The notes: a model not told the origin generated them from the letters alone. 64,000 nucleotides of DNA from Vanilla planifolia (GCA_023846275.1 JAIUJO010000186.1:94501-158500), one strand, 5' to 3'. Counted from the stretch's first letter, positions 12,546-26,982 are shown. Translations and numbers: made by a program.

Positions 12546-14188
12546 TATACAAACATGCACGCATGTGTACACATACGCCTATATACACAGGCCTACACAC
12601 TTGAACAACACACTTGTACATGCACAAACAAAAATCCACACACAAGCACACACACACATTCACAGGCACATAAACACACGCACCCACACACATGTACATA
12701 CATACATGCACACAACCACAAAAATGCATGCACAAACACACACATAAGCACATAGACACACACACACATTAATACATATACAAGTACTCACAATCACACA
12801 CATGCACTCATACATACATGCATGCACATGCACACACACAAACACAATCAAATACCTGCACACACATAGGCATAGCACACTTAATATGCACACAAATATG
12901 CCTACAGACACAAACAAGAGTACAAATGGACACAAATGCATATGCACATTCTCACACACGCATGTACATTCACACACACGTACAGTTACAAAACACACAA
13001 ATAAAATGCACACACACGTGCATCCACACTCGCACATGCATAGAAACTGATGCACACATTTACATACACTAACAAATACACACACACACACATACACACA
13101 TAAACACATACTCAAATGCACACACACTTACAGACACACACATACATACATAAACAAGCAAAACACAACCACACACACCCACACATGCACACATGCATGC
13201 ATGCATAAGTGTATATGATTATGCACACATGCACCAGCCTATGCACACACACATTTGCATAAACACACTCATATAACACCAACACACACAATGAAACGCA
13301 CACATGCATACACACATACATGTGAATGTATCCACATGCACACTCACACACATGCTTACATATGTACATACACACCTAAAACATACAGCAGACATGCACT
13401 AATCCACACATGCACATGCACGAGCACACACACTCGCATGCAAGCAAAATACACACACCAATGCAATGCCACACCCACACATGCACACAAACACAAACGT
13501 ATACACAAATGAACAGACACATGCAGATGTGCACAAACACATACACATGCACACATGTACTTAAACAAACACAAACAAGTTGGAATATACACACACATAT
13601 GCACAAACATGCATTCAAATATGTACACATTCTCACACACATGAATACACATGTGCACGTGTGCACACACAAGCAAATGCACATATACACACATATATAC
13701 ACACTCACATAGAGGCATGAATGCTCATGAAAATGCATATACACACAAGTAAAGGCACACATGCACCACATAGACACATGTGTAGTGTACACAATGATGT
13801 AAATGCACACAAAAATATGCATGCACATACACACAAGACAGATACATCCATACACACCCAAACTCATGCACTCATCCACACATAGGTGTGCACACATGCA
13901 CACAAATGCACACACACACAAACTCAAATATATTCACACATACATGTACACACACATATGAATATGCACACACGCAAAAAAACACACACATGCACACATA
14001 CAAAAAATACACATGTACTTATCCACGATAGGCACGTGGACACACACACACACCTACACACTTGCATGCACATAGCTACATATACCCATGCACACACAAA
14101 TGCCCACATTCACTTGCACATACAAGAATGCACACATGAACAAACAATTACACAAGAACTTGTACACATATGCTCTATCTCTCTATTG
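12546..14188 (-). repeat. Inverted (CA-polarity) array block
   Basis: At about 12545 the plus strand switches abruptly from TG-rich to CA-rich, and it stays so for about 1.64 kb. Read on the minus strand, the block is an ordered copy of the segment represented by 8380-9945 (A), about 23960-25580 (B) and about 45110-46660 (C). For instance, 12870-13010 in complement gives the phrases tgtctgtaggcatatttgtg and cattttatttgtgtg seen at about 46195-46315 in C. The right end abuts an LTR fragment at 14189. Its Thr/His-rich open frames are the complement of the Cys/Val type elsewhere. No gene. Confidence 0.8.
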
Positions 14189-14604
14189 AATTAAATCAAA
14201 TATTTTTCTGAGTATTTGCATTAGAAAATAGTGATCATTTAAGAGAATGAAAGGTGTTATGTAACCTAATTATGATATATGCAAACATGTGACAGGATAA
14301 ATAGTCAAACCAATATATAATTTAGAGATAAACTCCTAATGGTTAGTTATTATACCAATAATATAATCAAGAGCTCCTTGATAAGCCATTTAAGCTATTG
14401 TTATCATATGTTCACCATCACAGCTTTACATTACTTCACTTGTGAATTGCTCCATAAGACATTATATTAAAACTCTTTAATTAATTGAGGCTATAAGATC
14501 TTAAAATAATGATCTAAAAGAAACTCAAGAATAGTTATAGAGGAGCAAATGCAATTATTTTGTTCCCATAAAATAGGTGATGTACTAACCAATACTTAAC
14601 TCCA
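14189..14604 (-). repeat. Truncated LTR fragment (start of LTR)
   Basis: About 415 bp of AT-rich DNA aligns directly with about 42728-43158, the beginning of the minus-strand 5' LTR. Shared phrases include ttaaat-aaatatttttct, gatcat-taagagaatga, cacagctttacattacttca and aaatgcaattattttgttcc. The rest of the LTR and the element are absent: the left edge meets the inverted CA block. The right edge (near ccaatgca, 14602-14609) passes into TG array in the same way as at 43156-43163. No coding potential is seen. Confidence 0.85.
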
Positions 14605-16303
14605 ATGCAGATGCATCTACATTCTATATGTAGGCATGTGTGTGCATGTGCATGTCAGTGTGTGTGTGTGCGTGTGTTTGCACATGTGTGTATGTGTGTG
14701 TACATATTTGTTTATATGCTTATATGTGTGTGTGTGTGAGTTTGTGTATGTGTTTGTGTTTGTTCTTGTGTAGATCTGTGTGTGTGCATGTGATTGAGTG
14801 TGCATGTGAGAGGGTATGCGATCATGTATATGTGCATGTGTGCACATGTGTGCATATGTGTGCATGCATGTGGGAACATGCATACTTGTGTGTGCATTTT
14901 ACGAATGTGTATGTGTGCATTCATGACTTTTTGTGAGTCTTTGTGTGTGAGTGTGTGTGTGTGTGTTATGTTTGAGTATGTGTGTGTGTGTGTGCACATG
15001 TATGCATATGTGTGTGTTTATATGTTTGTGTGTCTGTGCATATGTATGCATGTGTGCATGTGTTTGTGCATGTGTGTGTGCATGTGCATCTTTGTGTGTT
15101 TGTGTTCTTGTGTGTGCATGCATTGTGTATGTACGTGCATGTATGTTTCTATGTGCTTTTGAATGTGTATGTGTTTGTGTTCACATGTGTGTGCATGTGA
15201 TTATGATGACTGTGCATGTGTGTGTGTGTGCATGTATATGTGCATGCAAGTGTGTGAGCTTATTTACATGCATGTGCATATATGAGTTCTAGTTCATGTA
15301 CCTATGTGTGTATATGTTTAGGCATGTGTGTGCTTATGTCTGTTCTTGAGTGTGTGCCTATTTATGTGTGTATCTATGTGTGTGTACATATGCATATGTG
15401 TACGTGTGTAGGTGCATGTGTCTGTGTAGCCGTGCATGTGAGTGTATGTGTGTGTGTGTGTGCATGTTTGTGCTAGTGTTTATGTATGTGTGTGCATGCA
15501 TGCAAGTTTGTGTGTGTGTGCATTTTGGTGTGTGTGTATATGCAAGCATTCATGTGTGTGCATATACTTATGCATGTGTATGAGCATACTCGTATCTACA
15601 TGTGTGTGTATGTGCATGAGTGTATGTGTTTGTGTGCATGCATATATGCATATTTATTTAGATTGTGTACGTCTACGTATGTATATGTTTATGCTTGTGT
15701 GCATTTTTATGTGGGCATCTTTGTGCATTTGTGTGTCCCTTTATGTGTGTGAGCATGTGCATATGTATGCATGTGTTTGTGTATGTCTGTGTTTGAAAAT
15801 GTGTACATGTGCTTATATTTGTGTGCATCTATCTATAGGTATGTGTGTGTGATTGTACATGTATATCTACTTGTGTGTTCATGTACTATTTTGCATATGT
15901 GTGTGTGAATGTGTATGTGTGTGGATGCATTTGTGCATTTATGCAAATGTAAGTGCATGTGTATATGCATGCATGTGCATAAGTGTATGAGCATGTGTGT
16001 GCAGGTGGATGTGTGTGTGCATGTGTGTGTAAGTGTATTTGTATGTGCATGTATATGTGTGTATGTATGTGCATGTGTTAATGATCGTGTGTGCGTGTAT
16101 GTGTGCTTGTGTCTATTTGTGTGCATGCATGTACACATATGTGTGTGTGCACATGTGTGTGTATTATGTGGGAGTGTGTGTGCAAGTATGCATGCATGTT
16201 GGTGTAGGTGTAGGAATGTGTGTGAGCATGCGCATGTGTGTGTGTGTGTAAGTGTATGCATGTGGTTGCATGTATTTATATGTTTTTGTATGTGTGTGTG
16301 TGT

Positions 16304-16342
16304 GTGCAAGTGTATGCAGGCTGTGCAAGTGTATGCAGGCTA
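16304..16342 (+). repeat. Two-copy 19-bp tandem repeat
   Basis: The unit gtgcaagtgtatgcaggct occurs twice in succession, followed by a diverged third start. It is a local slippage-type duplication inside block B. Confidence 0.8.
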
Positions 16343-17504
16343 TGCATGTGTTCATGCATACTTGTGTGCATGTGTTCCTACACACGTGCATACATGTGTG
16401 TACTTGTACGTGCTTGTGTGCATGTGTGTGTGTGTGCATACAAATATGTGTATGCATATTCTTGCTAATGTATGCCTTGTGCATGTGTTTATGTGTTCAT
16501 GTGCATGTGTGTGTATAGGTGTACTTGTCCATGTGTATGTGTGCTTATTTTTCTTTGTGTGTGTGTGTATGTGCATATGTGTGTGCTCATGTAAGCATTC
16601 ATGTGTGTGTGCATGAATGTGTTTGGATGTGCATGTAGAAGTGTGTGAATATTTCTTTGTGTATGCATATGTGTGTCGATGTGTTTGCTCATGTGTGTGT
16701 CCATAAATCTATATGTCTGTGTCAATTCATATATGTGTGTGTAGTGTGTGTGCATTTGTGTGTTTGTGTGTGCATGCAAGTGCATGCATGTGTGTGAGCA
16801 TGCATATGAGTGTGTGCATGTAAGTCTGTGTGAGTGTGAGTGCATGTGTGTGCGCAAGTGTGTGCACGGGCATGCCTGTGTGTATGTTTACATGTTTGCA
16901 TGCTCTACATGTGTGTGTCTATGTGTTTTTATATGCTTGTGCACATGTGTGTATGCTTGTGTGTATTTGTATGGGTGCATGTGTGCTTGTGTCTATGTAG
17001 GTGTGTACATGCTAGTGTGTGTGTTGGTGCATGTGTGGGCTTATGTGCATGAGTATGCACTTGTTCATGTTTGGCTATACCCATGCATGCATGTGTGCAT
17101 GAGTGTATGCATCTCTGTGTGTGTGTTCATTTTTGTGTGTGTGGGTTTGTGTGCATGTGTCTGTGTGAGTATGTGTGCATACATGCATATGAGTGCATGC
17201 ACACACATGTGCACAAGTGTGTGTATGTGGGTGCTTTGGTACATGTGTGTGTTCATATTTGTGGGTGTGTGTGGGTTTGTGTGTGTTTGGGTGTGCAAGT
17301 TTTTGAGTACATGTCTGTTTGTCTATGTGGATGGTTATGCGTGTATACACACATATGTGTGTATGTGAGTTTGTGTGTATGTGTGTTTGTTCGTGTGTGT
17401 GTGTATTTGTCTCTGTAGATGTGCATGTGTGCATGCATGTGTCTGTATGCATATGTGGTGCACATGTTACTTTGCATTTGTGTGTGTGCATCTATATATT
17501 TGCA

Positions 17505-17508
<4 letters not shown>

Positions 17509-17539
<31 letters not shown>

Positions 17540-17542
17540 GTG
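17509..17542 (+). repeat. (TGTGTA)n microsatellite
   Basis: About five near-perfect hexamer units of tgtgta/gtatgt type lie inside the degenerate array, indicating recent local slippage. Confidence 0.75.
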
Positions 17543-20500
17543 TTTGTCAGTGTGTATGTGTGTGTGAGCATGTGTGTTCATGTGCCTACACACATGTGTG
17601 TGTACACATGTGCATCAATGTGAGTGGGCATGTTTAAGTGAGTGAGTGCGTGTGCATATGCTTGTGTGCTTATTTGCTTTTATGTGCATGTGTTTGTCTA
17701 CTTGTGCATGTTTGTGTGTGCTTGTGCATATCCATATTTACAAATGTGTGTGTGTGTGAGTACATGTATGTGCATGCATTTATACATGTATTTATGCATG
17801 TGTTTACATGTTTATATGTGTTTGTGCATGCATTTGTGTTTTGTTGTGGGTGTGCGTACATGCATGTCTGCATGTGTATAGGCATATGTGTGTGTATGCA
17901 TGTATGTGTGCATGTTTGTGTGTGTGCATGTGTATGTGATTGGTGTTTATGCATGTTAGTGTGTGTCTGCATGCTTTTTTCTATGTTTGCATTACAAGCA
18001 CATGTGTGTTTTTTGCATCTATGCATTTATGCATGTGCATGCACTTTTACATTTGCATATGTGTGCGTATTTGTGTATGTGTGAGTGTGCTTATGAATGC
18101 GAGTATGCTTGTGCATGTGTATGTGTGTGTTTGTGCATTTATGTGTGTGTGTGTGAGTGTGTGTTTACTATGTGCATGTGCATGCATTTTCAAGTGTGCG
18201 TACATGTGTTTCATGCCAATATGCATGTGTGCATGCTTGTGTGTGCATCTCTGTCATCCTTTGTATGCGTATGTGTGTGTTCTTTTGCTTATGCCTATGT
18301 GTAAGCATTTGTGTGTGTGTGCATATGTGTGCTTGAGTACCATTGTGTGTTCGTCTGTATGTGTATGTGCATTTGGGTTGATGTGAATGTGTGTGTGCAT
18401 ATGTGCGTGTGTGTGTAGGAGTGATTGTTTGTGTTCATGTGTGTCCATGTAAGCATGGCTATGTGTGCATGTTTGTGCATATGTGTGTGTGTGTGCATGT
18501 CTATATATGTATGTGTATGTGGGTGCATATGTATATAGGCTATTCAGTGTTCATGCATGTTTGCATTTTTTCCTACATGCATGTGCATGTGTTTGTGCAT
18601 GCTTGTGTAAGCAAGTGTCTATGTGTGTGTCTGTGTACATGCATGTGTTTTTGTTTTACTTGTGTTTATGCATGTGCAAATGTGTGTGCATGTATGTATG
18701 TCTACATGTGCATGCATCTTTGTCTGTGGGTGAGCATGTCTATCTGCTTATGCCTACTTAAGTGTGTGTTTATGCCTTTGTCATGCATGTGTTCATATGC
18801 ACATATGCATGTTCTTCTGTGCATATGTGGATGCACATGTATGTGCATTATGGTGTGTGTGTGTGTGTGTGTGTGTTCTTGTGCATGTATGGGTGCTTTT
18901 TTTGAGTGAGTGTTTTGGTGTGTGTGCATGCATGATTGTATGTGTGTACATGTATGTGTGCATGGGAGCACGTGTGTGAGTGAGTAAGTGTGTGTGTGTG
19001 TGTGAAGATGTGGGAATGCGTGAGTGTGTTTATGTGTTGGCGAATGGTTGTGTTATTATGTGTGTGTGCATTCATGTTTGTCTATGTATATGTGTATGTG
19101 CATGATCTATATGTGCGCATGTGTGTATGCATACATTTCTTTCATGCATGTGTGCATGGAAGTACATGTATATGTGTCAATATGCATGCATGTGTGTTTG
19201 TGTGTGTATATGTGTGTCCATGTGTGCGTTCGTGCATGTGTGTCTCTATATGTAGGTAGGTTCGTCTGTGCATGTTTATGTATGCATGTGTTTATGTATG
19301 TGTGTGAGCATTTGTGTACGTGTGTAAGAATGTGCATGCGTGTGCACATGCACTTGTATGTATGTGTGCTTGTGCGTGTTTATGTGTGTGTGCGTGTGTT
19401 TGGGTTTGTGTTTGTGTTGGAGTGTGCATGTGTGTGTGCACATGCATATGAGAGTGTTGGTATAGTTGTCCATGTACGTATGTGTGCATGTGTGAGTGAC
19501 TGTGCATGTGCATTTGTATGGGCATACATACATGTGTGTGTGCATGTCTGTGAATATGCATGTGTCTACATGAGCATGCATTTGCATGTATGGGTGCATG
19601 TGTTTACATGACTATTAGTGCACAAGTATATGTGTGTCTAGCATCTTTATTGTGCATGCATGTGCATGATTGATTGTGCATGTGTATGTGCATCATGTAA
19701 TCATGTATGTGTATTTGTGTGTATGTGCATTTGTGTGTCAAAGTGCGAGTGCATGGGTGTAAGTGTCAGTGTGCATACATGTGTGCGCGTGTGTGTGCAT
19801 GCTTGTGTGTGCATGTTTGTTCATGTGCATTTATGTATGTGTGTATTTATGTGTGTGGGTGTTTGTGTGTGCGTGTGTTTGATTGTGTGTGCATGTTTGG
19901 GAGTGAGCATGTGCATGTGTGTATGCATGTTTTTTAATGTTCATGCTAATATGTTTGTGTGCGTGTGTGTGTGTGCATATGTGCATGTGTGTGCATGCAT
20001 GCATTTGTGGGTGTACTTATGTGTTAGTGTGTGTAATTATACAGGTCTCTATATACTTGTGTGTTCATGTTTGTGTGAGGCTACATGTGTTTGTGTGAGT
20101 GTGCATACTTTCAAGTATATGTGCTATGAGCATGCATGCGTGCATTCATGCATGTGTGTGTATTTGTTTGTGTGCATGTGCATGTCTATGTAAGCATGTA
20201 CATTTGTGTGCATGTTTGTGTGCATCTGTGTACAGACGTCGATGTGTTCATGTGTGTGCCATGTATGCATGTGTGTGTGTGTCTATAGGTATACATGTGT
20301 GTGGATGTGTGTGTGAACTTGTGCATGCATGTGTACCCTTGTGTACATGTGAATGCATGCATGCATATGTGCATGCATGCATGTGTTTATGCATGCATGT
20401 GCTAGTTGTGCACATGTGAAGGCACGTTTGTGTGCATGTGTCAGTATTTGTGCATGCATGTATGCATGTGTTTGCCTATGTGCATGTGTGTAAGTGTGTG

Positions 20501-21271
20501 TGCGTGCATGTATCAGCATGTGTGAGTGTGTGTGTGTGTGTGTGTGTCAGTATATATGAGCATGTGTGAGTGTGTGTGAATGCATGTACTTGTGCATCTA
20601 TGTGTGTGTGTGTGCATGTGCGAGTATGGGCAAGTGTGCATGGGTGTGTGTGTGGGAGCATGTGCATGTGTGTGCTTGTGTGTGTGATTTTGTGTGTGTG
20701 TGTTTGTGGGAGCATGCATGTGTGCATCCTTTCATGTGTGTGGCTGCATGCATGTGAGTGTGTGTGGGTGCGTGCGCATGATTGTTCGTGTGGGTATGTG
20801 ATTATATGTGTTTGTGCATATGTGAGTGTGTGCAAGTGAGCATGCTTGTGTGTTTGCATTTGTGTATCCATCAATGTGATAATGTTTATAAGTATAATGC
20901 ATGTATGTGCGTGTGTATGTGTGCACATGGTTATGTGTGTGTATATGTGCATGCTCATACATGTGTGTGTATGCAAGTGTGTTTGCATGTGTGTGTGTGC
21001 ATGTATGAGTGCATATACATGTTCTAGCATGTGTGAGTTTTGGTTTGTGCGTGGATGCATGTGTTTGCATGTCTAACACTGTGTGTGCTTATTTGTATAT
21101 GTAGTTATGTGTGTGCATGCATTCATATGTGTGTGTATTTCTTTGTGTATAAGTTTTTGTGTGTGTGTGTCTACATATCTATGTTCATGAGTATGTGTTT
21201 TTATGTGTTTGTGCATGCGTCCATTTTTGTGTGTCAGTGTGCTTGTGCATGCTCAAGCATGGTGTGTGCCT

Positions 21272-21278
21272 GGGGGGG
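21272..21278 (+). other. G7 run, homologue of the block A G-tract
   Basis: Seven guanines followed by tggttgttggtgtgtgtttgt occupy the position colinear with 6390-6407. Together they serve as a clear anchor between blocks A and B. Confidence 0.65.
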
Positions 21279-22463
21279 TGGTTGTTGGTGTGTGTTTGTG
21301 TGTTCATGCTTGCATACGTGTGGAGGTGTGGATTGGTTTGTGTTTGTTTGTGTGCTTTCACACTTTGCATGCATATACATGTGTGGGTGTGTCTACATGG
21401 ATGTGTGTGTGTGCATGTGTGTCTGCATTTGTGCTTGTGCGCTTATATGTGTGTGCATGTGTCCTTGTTTTAGTGTGTGTGCATATATGCATGTGTGAAT
21501 TTGTGTGTGGGTGCAAGTGTGTGCATGTCTGAGCACCTATGTGCTCTTTTGTATGTATGTGTGTGTCTATGTTTACGCGCGCACGCATGTGTGTGTTTTC
21601 ATGTGTGTAAGTGAGGAGGTGTTGTTGTGTGTTTGTGTGTGCATGCATGCATGTATGTGGTGGTGTGGGTTAGTTTGTGTTTGTTTTTGTGTGTAAATCT
21701 TTGTGCTTACTTGTGTGTGTATGTGTATGCATGCATGCATGTGTCCATATATGTGTGCATGTGTTTATGTATGTTCATGTGTGTGTGCATGTATGTGCAT
21801 GTTTGAGTGCATGTGTGTGCACATTCTTTTGTTTGTGCATGTGTTGTGTTCTTGTGCATGTATGTTTGGGTGTGCATGTGTGTGCACATGTGTGTGTGCA
21901 TGTGTGTGCATATACATATATATGTGCATGAGATTGCATGCATGTCTGTGTTCAAGTGTGTGTTTTTGTTCTTGTGCAATGTGTCTAAGTATCAGTGTTC
22001 ATCCATGTGTGCGTGCTTGTGTGTGCTTGGTTGTGTGTGAATGTGTGTTTCTTTGAATGTATGCATGTGAGTGTGCTAGAGTGCTTTCATCTAGGTGTGT
22101 GTGTGCATTCTAACCTATGTGTGTGTGTGTGGCTGAGTGCATGTGTTTATGTGCACCTATGCATATGTGTGCTTATGTAAGTGCATATGTATGCATGCTT
22201 ACATGCTATTTTATCTATGTGTGTTTGTTTTGAAGCATACATGCTTAAGCATATGTTGTGTGTTCTTATGCATGTGAGTGTATATTCATGTGTTTACATG
22301 GATACATGTGTACAAGTGTGCATCAACCTATGTGTATGTGTTTTTATATGCATATTCATGTATGGGCTTTTTTGCATGTGCATGCTTGGGTGCATGCATG
22401 TGTGTGTGTGAGTGTGTATATGTGTTTGTGTGTGTAAGTGTATGATCATGTGTGACACCACAA

Positions 22464-22494
<31 letters not shown>

Positions 22495-25400
22495 AGTATA
22501 CATGTTTGGTTTTATGTGTGTTTGTCTGCATTTGGGCAAGATTGTGTGTTGGTGCTTGTACAAGTGTGTGTGTTTTTGTGCATGTGTGCATCTAGTTTCA
22601 TGCATGTGCATGTAACTGGAATGTGTACCTTTGTGTGTCCATGTGTGTGTGAGAGTGTATTTGTGCATATATGTGTAAGTGTGAGTGCATGTCATCTCAG
22701 TGTGTGCATGTGTGTGCATCAATGTGTGTGTGTGCATGTGCATTTGTGCATTTGCATGTGTGTGAATGTGTTCGAACTTTTGTATGTGTGTGCATTTCTA
22801 CTTGCATAATTGTACACGTGTGTATTTCTATGTGTGGGCATGCATTTTTGTGCTTGTGTGTGTGTGTGTGCATACATGTGTTTGTGTGTGTGTGCATGCA
22901 TGTGTTTTAGCATTTGTATGGGTGTGCTTCTCTATGTGCGTATGCATACATGTGTGCATTCTTGTTTGAGAGTATGTATGTTGTGTGTGTGTGTGTGCAT
23001 TGACATACGTGTGTGCATGTGTCTATGCCTGTGCATGTGAATGTGCATGTGCGCACATGTGTGTGTTCTTGAGTGTGCTTGTATATGTGCATGTTTAGGT
23101 ACTTGCCCTTTTGTTCTCATGTGCATGATTGTGCAAGCGCATGTGTTTGCTTACGTGAGTGTGCGTGCGTGTTTGTGCATGGTTATATGTGTATTTGTGC
23201 TTTTACATTCATGTGTGCATTTGTGTGTCTATGTGTACATGTTTATCTTTGTGTGTGAGCATGTGCATGCATGTGTGTGTACATGCATGTTTGGGCACGG
23301 ATGTGTCTGGGTGTGTGCATGCATGCGTACATGTGTGTCTTGCTATGCGTGTGTGTATTTTGTTGATCCACAAGTGCATGCATGTGTGCATGTGTTTATG
23401 TATGTGTGTGTGCATATGTGTGTCATCATGTATTTGTGCATGCATGTTTATGTGTGTCAATCTGTGTGTCCCCATGTGTTTTTGTGTATGAGCAAGCATG
23501 TGAGTATATGTTTGTGTGTGTATGTTTAGGTGTGCACATGTGTGTGTCTGTGCATGCATGTACTTGTGTGTGCTCATGTGCATGTTTTTGTTTCAGTGTG
23601 TGCCTGTCTGTGAGTCTGTGTGTGTGTGTGTATATGTGTGTTAGTTTAAGTGCATGTTCCTATGTTTTTGCATGTGTGCATGTGTGTGTGCATGCTTGTG
23701 TGTGTGGGTGCATGTGAGTGTGCTTGTGAGTGGGCATTCATATACGTGTGCTTGTGTGTGTGTGAGTATATATGGGTGTGTGTGTGTGTGTGTGTGTTTA
23801 TGTGTGTATGCATGTGAGATTTTGTGTGTCTATTTATGTGTTATACTTGTAGGAATGCATGTGTGTATGTGTGAATGAGTTCATGTGCCTATGTTTGTGT
23901 GCACCTAGAAGTATGTCTATGATTTTGTGTGTTTTTATGTGCACAAATGTGCTTGTGTGTAGGTGTGAAAGAGAGCATATGCATGCATATTCTTGTGTGA
24001 TTGTGTATGCATGTGTTCATGCTAGTGTGTGTGGGTGCATTTGTGTGCATGTCGATATGCGTGTGTGCATGGGTATGTGTAGTTATGTGCATGCAAGTGT
24101 GTAGGTGTGTGTGTCTACGTGTGTGTCATGCGTATGCACATGTGTATGCTTATGTGTGCATATGTATGCTTTTTTTGTGTGTATTTTCATGTGTGTGTGC
24201 ATGTATGTGTGTATATATTTGTGTACGTGTTCATGCATGTCTGTGTGCATGCTTGTGTGTGTGTGTGTTTGTGGGCACATGTATCTGTCTTGTGTGTATG
24301 TGCATGCATATTTTTATGTGCATGTACTTCTCTGTGTACACCTTACATGTGTCTTTGTGGGTGTATGTTTGTGTGCATGTGCTTACGTGCCATTGTATGT
24401 GTGTGCATGTGTTTCTAAGTATGCACACACATGCAAGTGTGTGTGTTCGTGTGTGTGTGCATGTCCATATATTTGTATGCACGTGTGTGTATATGTGTGC
24501 ATGTATATGTGCATGCTTGTGTGTGTTTGTACGAGCATGTTTGTGCATGTGTGGGCATGTGTGTGTATGCATATGTGTATGTGTGTGCATGTGTGTGGGT
24601 GTGGGCTTGGATTAGTGTGTGTATTTCGACTTACATGTGAGTGTGTGTGCTTGTGCTTGTGTATGGGTGGATGAGTGCATGTCTGTATGTGTGTTTTTGG
24701 TGTGTGTGGATGTATGTGTGTATGAGTGTGAGTAAGCATGTGTATGTGTGCAAATGTTTGTGTATATGCATACATGAGTTTCATTGTGTGTGTGTGTGTG
24801 TGTTGGTGTTGTGTGCATGTGTTTGTGCATATGTGTGTGTTATTGCTAATGTGTTTTTGTGTTTTTTTGTGTGCATGGGTTCATGCTTGTGTGCATATGT
24901 GTGTGCAATCATGTGCACTTATGCATGCATACATGTGCACATGTGTGGCTATGTGTGGCTGTGTGATGTGCTGGGGTATGTATGTATGTGTGCGAGCCTG
25001 TGTTGCATGTAAGTATGTGTTTATGTGTGTGTATGTGTACATTTTGGTGTGTACATGCATTTATGAGTGTGTATGCATGTGTGCATCAGTCTCTATGCAT
25101 GTGTGAGTGTCAATGCATGTCTATGTGCATTTTTTTGTATGCTATGCAAGTAAGATTGTGTGCATGTGACTACATGTGTGTGTGAATATGCATGTGTGTG
25201 TGTGATTATGTATGTGTATATGTGTCCATGTGTGCAGTTATTTGTATCTATATGCATATTTGTGAGTTTTGTGCATGTGTGCACATCTAATTGTGTTTGT
25301 GTGTGTGTGCATGTGCATGCATGGGCTATGCATGCATATGTGTATAAGTGTTTTTGTATGATTATGTGTGTGTGTACTTGTGTATGTATTAGCGTGTGTG

Positions 25401-26006
25401 TCCATGTGCACGTGTGTGTGTTTTGGTTCTTGTGTGTGCATGTGTTTTTGTGGTTGTGTCCATGCATGTATGCATATGTGTGTAGATGTGTGTCTACATG
25501 CTTATTGATGTCTAAGTGCACTTGTGTGGGTTTGTGAGTGTGCATGTGCATTTGTGTTAGCAAGTGTGTAGGTATGTGTATGTGAGAGTGTGTGTGAAAT
25601 TGCATGCACATTTGTTTGTGTGTGTGCATCGATGTACATGTGTGCATGTCAAGCATGCAAGTGCGAGTCTATTGTTGCTTGTGCTTGTACATGTGTGCAA
25701 GCATTCATTTGGATGGGTGTGTGTATGTGGGTGTGTCTACGTCTATGTGTGTGTACGTGTTCATGTGCATGTGTGTGAAAGTTTGTGTGCATGTCCTTGT
25801 GTTTTGTGCATCTGTGCATGCACATGTGTTTATGTATTTGTGCACATGTGGGTTTGTGCATGTGTGTTTGTCTTGTGTGTTACATCATGCATACATGTGT
25901 GTGTTCGTAAGCAAGTGTGTGCAAGTGTATATATGTGTGTGCATGTTCATGCATGTGTGCATGCATGTGTTTGCATGTTTGTGTGTGTGTGTGTGTGTTT
26001 ATTTGT

Positions 26007-26742
26007 ATATATGTGTTTGTTCACATTTGTGTACATGATGTGCATGTGTGTGAGTGCATTTTTGCTTGTGTGCATTTGTTAGTTTATGCATGTGAGTGTA
26101 TATTTATGTGTGTGTGTCTGTGCATGTCTGTGTATTTGTTTGAATGTTTGTATACATGTGTGTGCATGTGTGATCAAGTGTCAATTTGTTTTAATATGCA
26201 TGTGTGTACATGTGGGTACCTGTGAGTATGTGTGCATGTACATATGTTTGCATGTGCATGCACATATGTGTGAGTGTTTGTCCTTGTTTGTCTATGCATC
26301 CATGCATTTTATGTAGGGGTGCAGGTGTGTATGCATGTGTGTGTTTGTATATGTGTATCTGTGTGTGCATATATGTGTTTGTTCACATTTTTGTACATGA
26401 TGTGCATGTGTGTGTGAGTGCATTTTTGCTTGTGCGCATGTGTGCATTTGTTAGTTTATGCATTTGAGTGTATATTTATATGTGTGTGTGTGTGTGCGTG
26501 CCTGTGTATTTGTTTGAATGTTTGTATACATGTGTGTGCATCTGTGCTCAAGAGTCAATTTGTTTTAATATGCATGTGTGTACATGTGGGTACCTGTGAG
26601 TATGTGTGCATGTGCATATGTTTGCATGTGCATGCACATATGTGTGAGTGTTTGTCCTTGTCTGTCTATGCATCCATGCATTTTATGTAGGTGTGTAGGT
26701 GTGTATGCATGTGTGTGTTTGTATGTGTGTATCTGTGTGTGC
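26007..26742 (+). repeat. Recent tandem duplication, period about 363-374 bp
   Basis: Copy 1 (26007-26369) and copy 2 (26370-26742) share almost every base, roughly 95 percent by eye, including ttcacattt-tgtacatgatg, aatttgttttaatatgcatg, acatgtgggtacctgtgag and tctatgcatccatgcatttt. Differences are scattered substitutions plus small TG-length indels. Blocks A (around 10648) and C (around 47345 and 55018) have related but much more diverged single versions, so this duplication is far younger than the large-scale copies. Confidence 0.9.
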
Positions 26743-26910
26743 GTGAGTGTCTGGTTGTGTGTATGGGTACTTAAGCATATGTGTGTGTGTACTTCTGTGT
26801 GTGTGTGTGTGCATGTGTGCAAGTGTTTGTGTGCATGCACTCATGTCCTCATGTGTGAGTACAAGTGAATGTTTGGGCATTGGTATTCTTGTGGATGTGT
26901 ATGTGCATGT

Positions 26911-26982
26911 GTGTGTCAATTAGTGTGTTTGCATGTGTGTATATATGTGTGTCAATTAGTGTGTTTGCATGCATGTGTGTAT
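26911..26982 (+). repeat. Two-copy 36-bp tandem repeat
   Basis: The unit gtgtgtcaattagtgtgttt plus gcatg and a short tail is repeated once with a period of 36 bp. It is a local duplication within block B. Confidence 0.8.
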
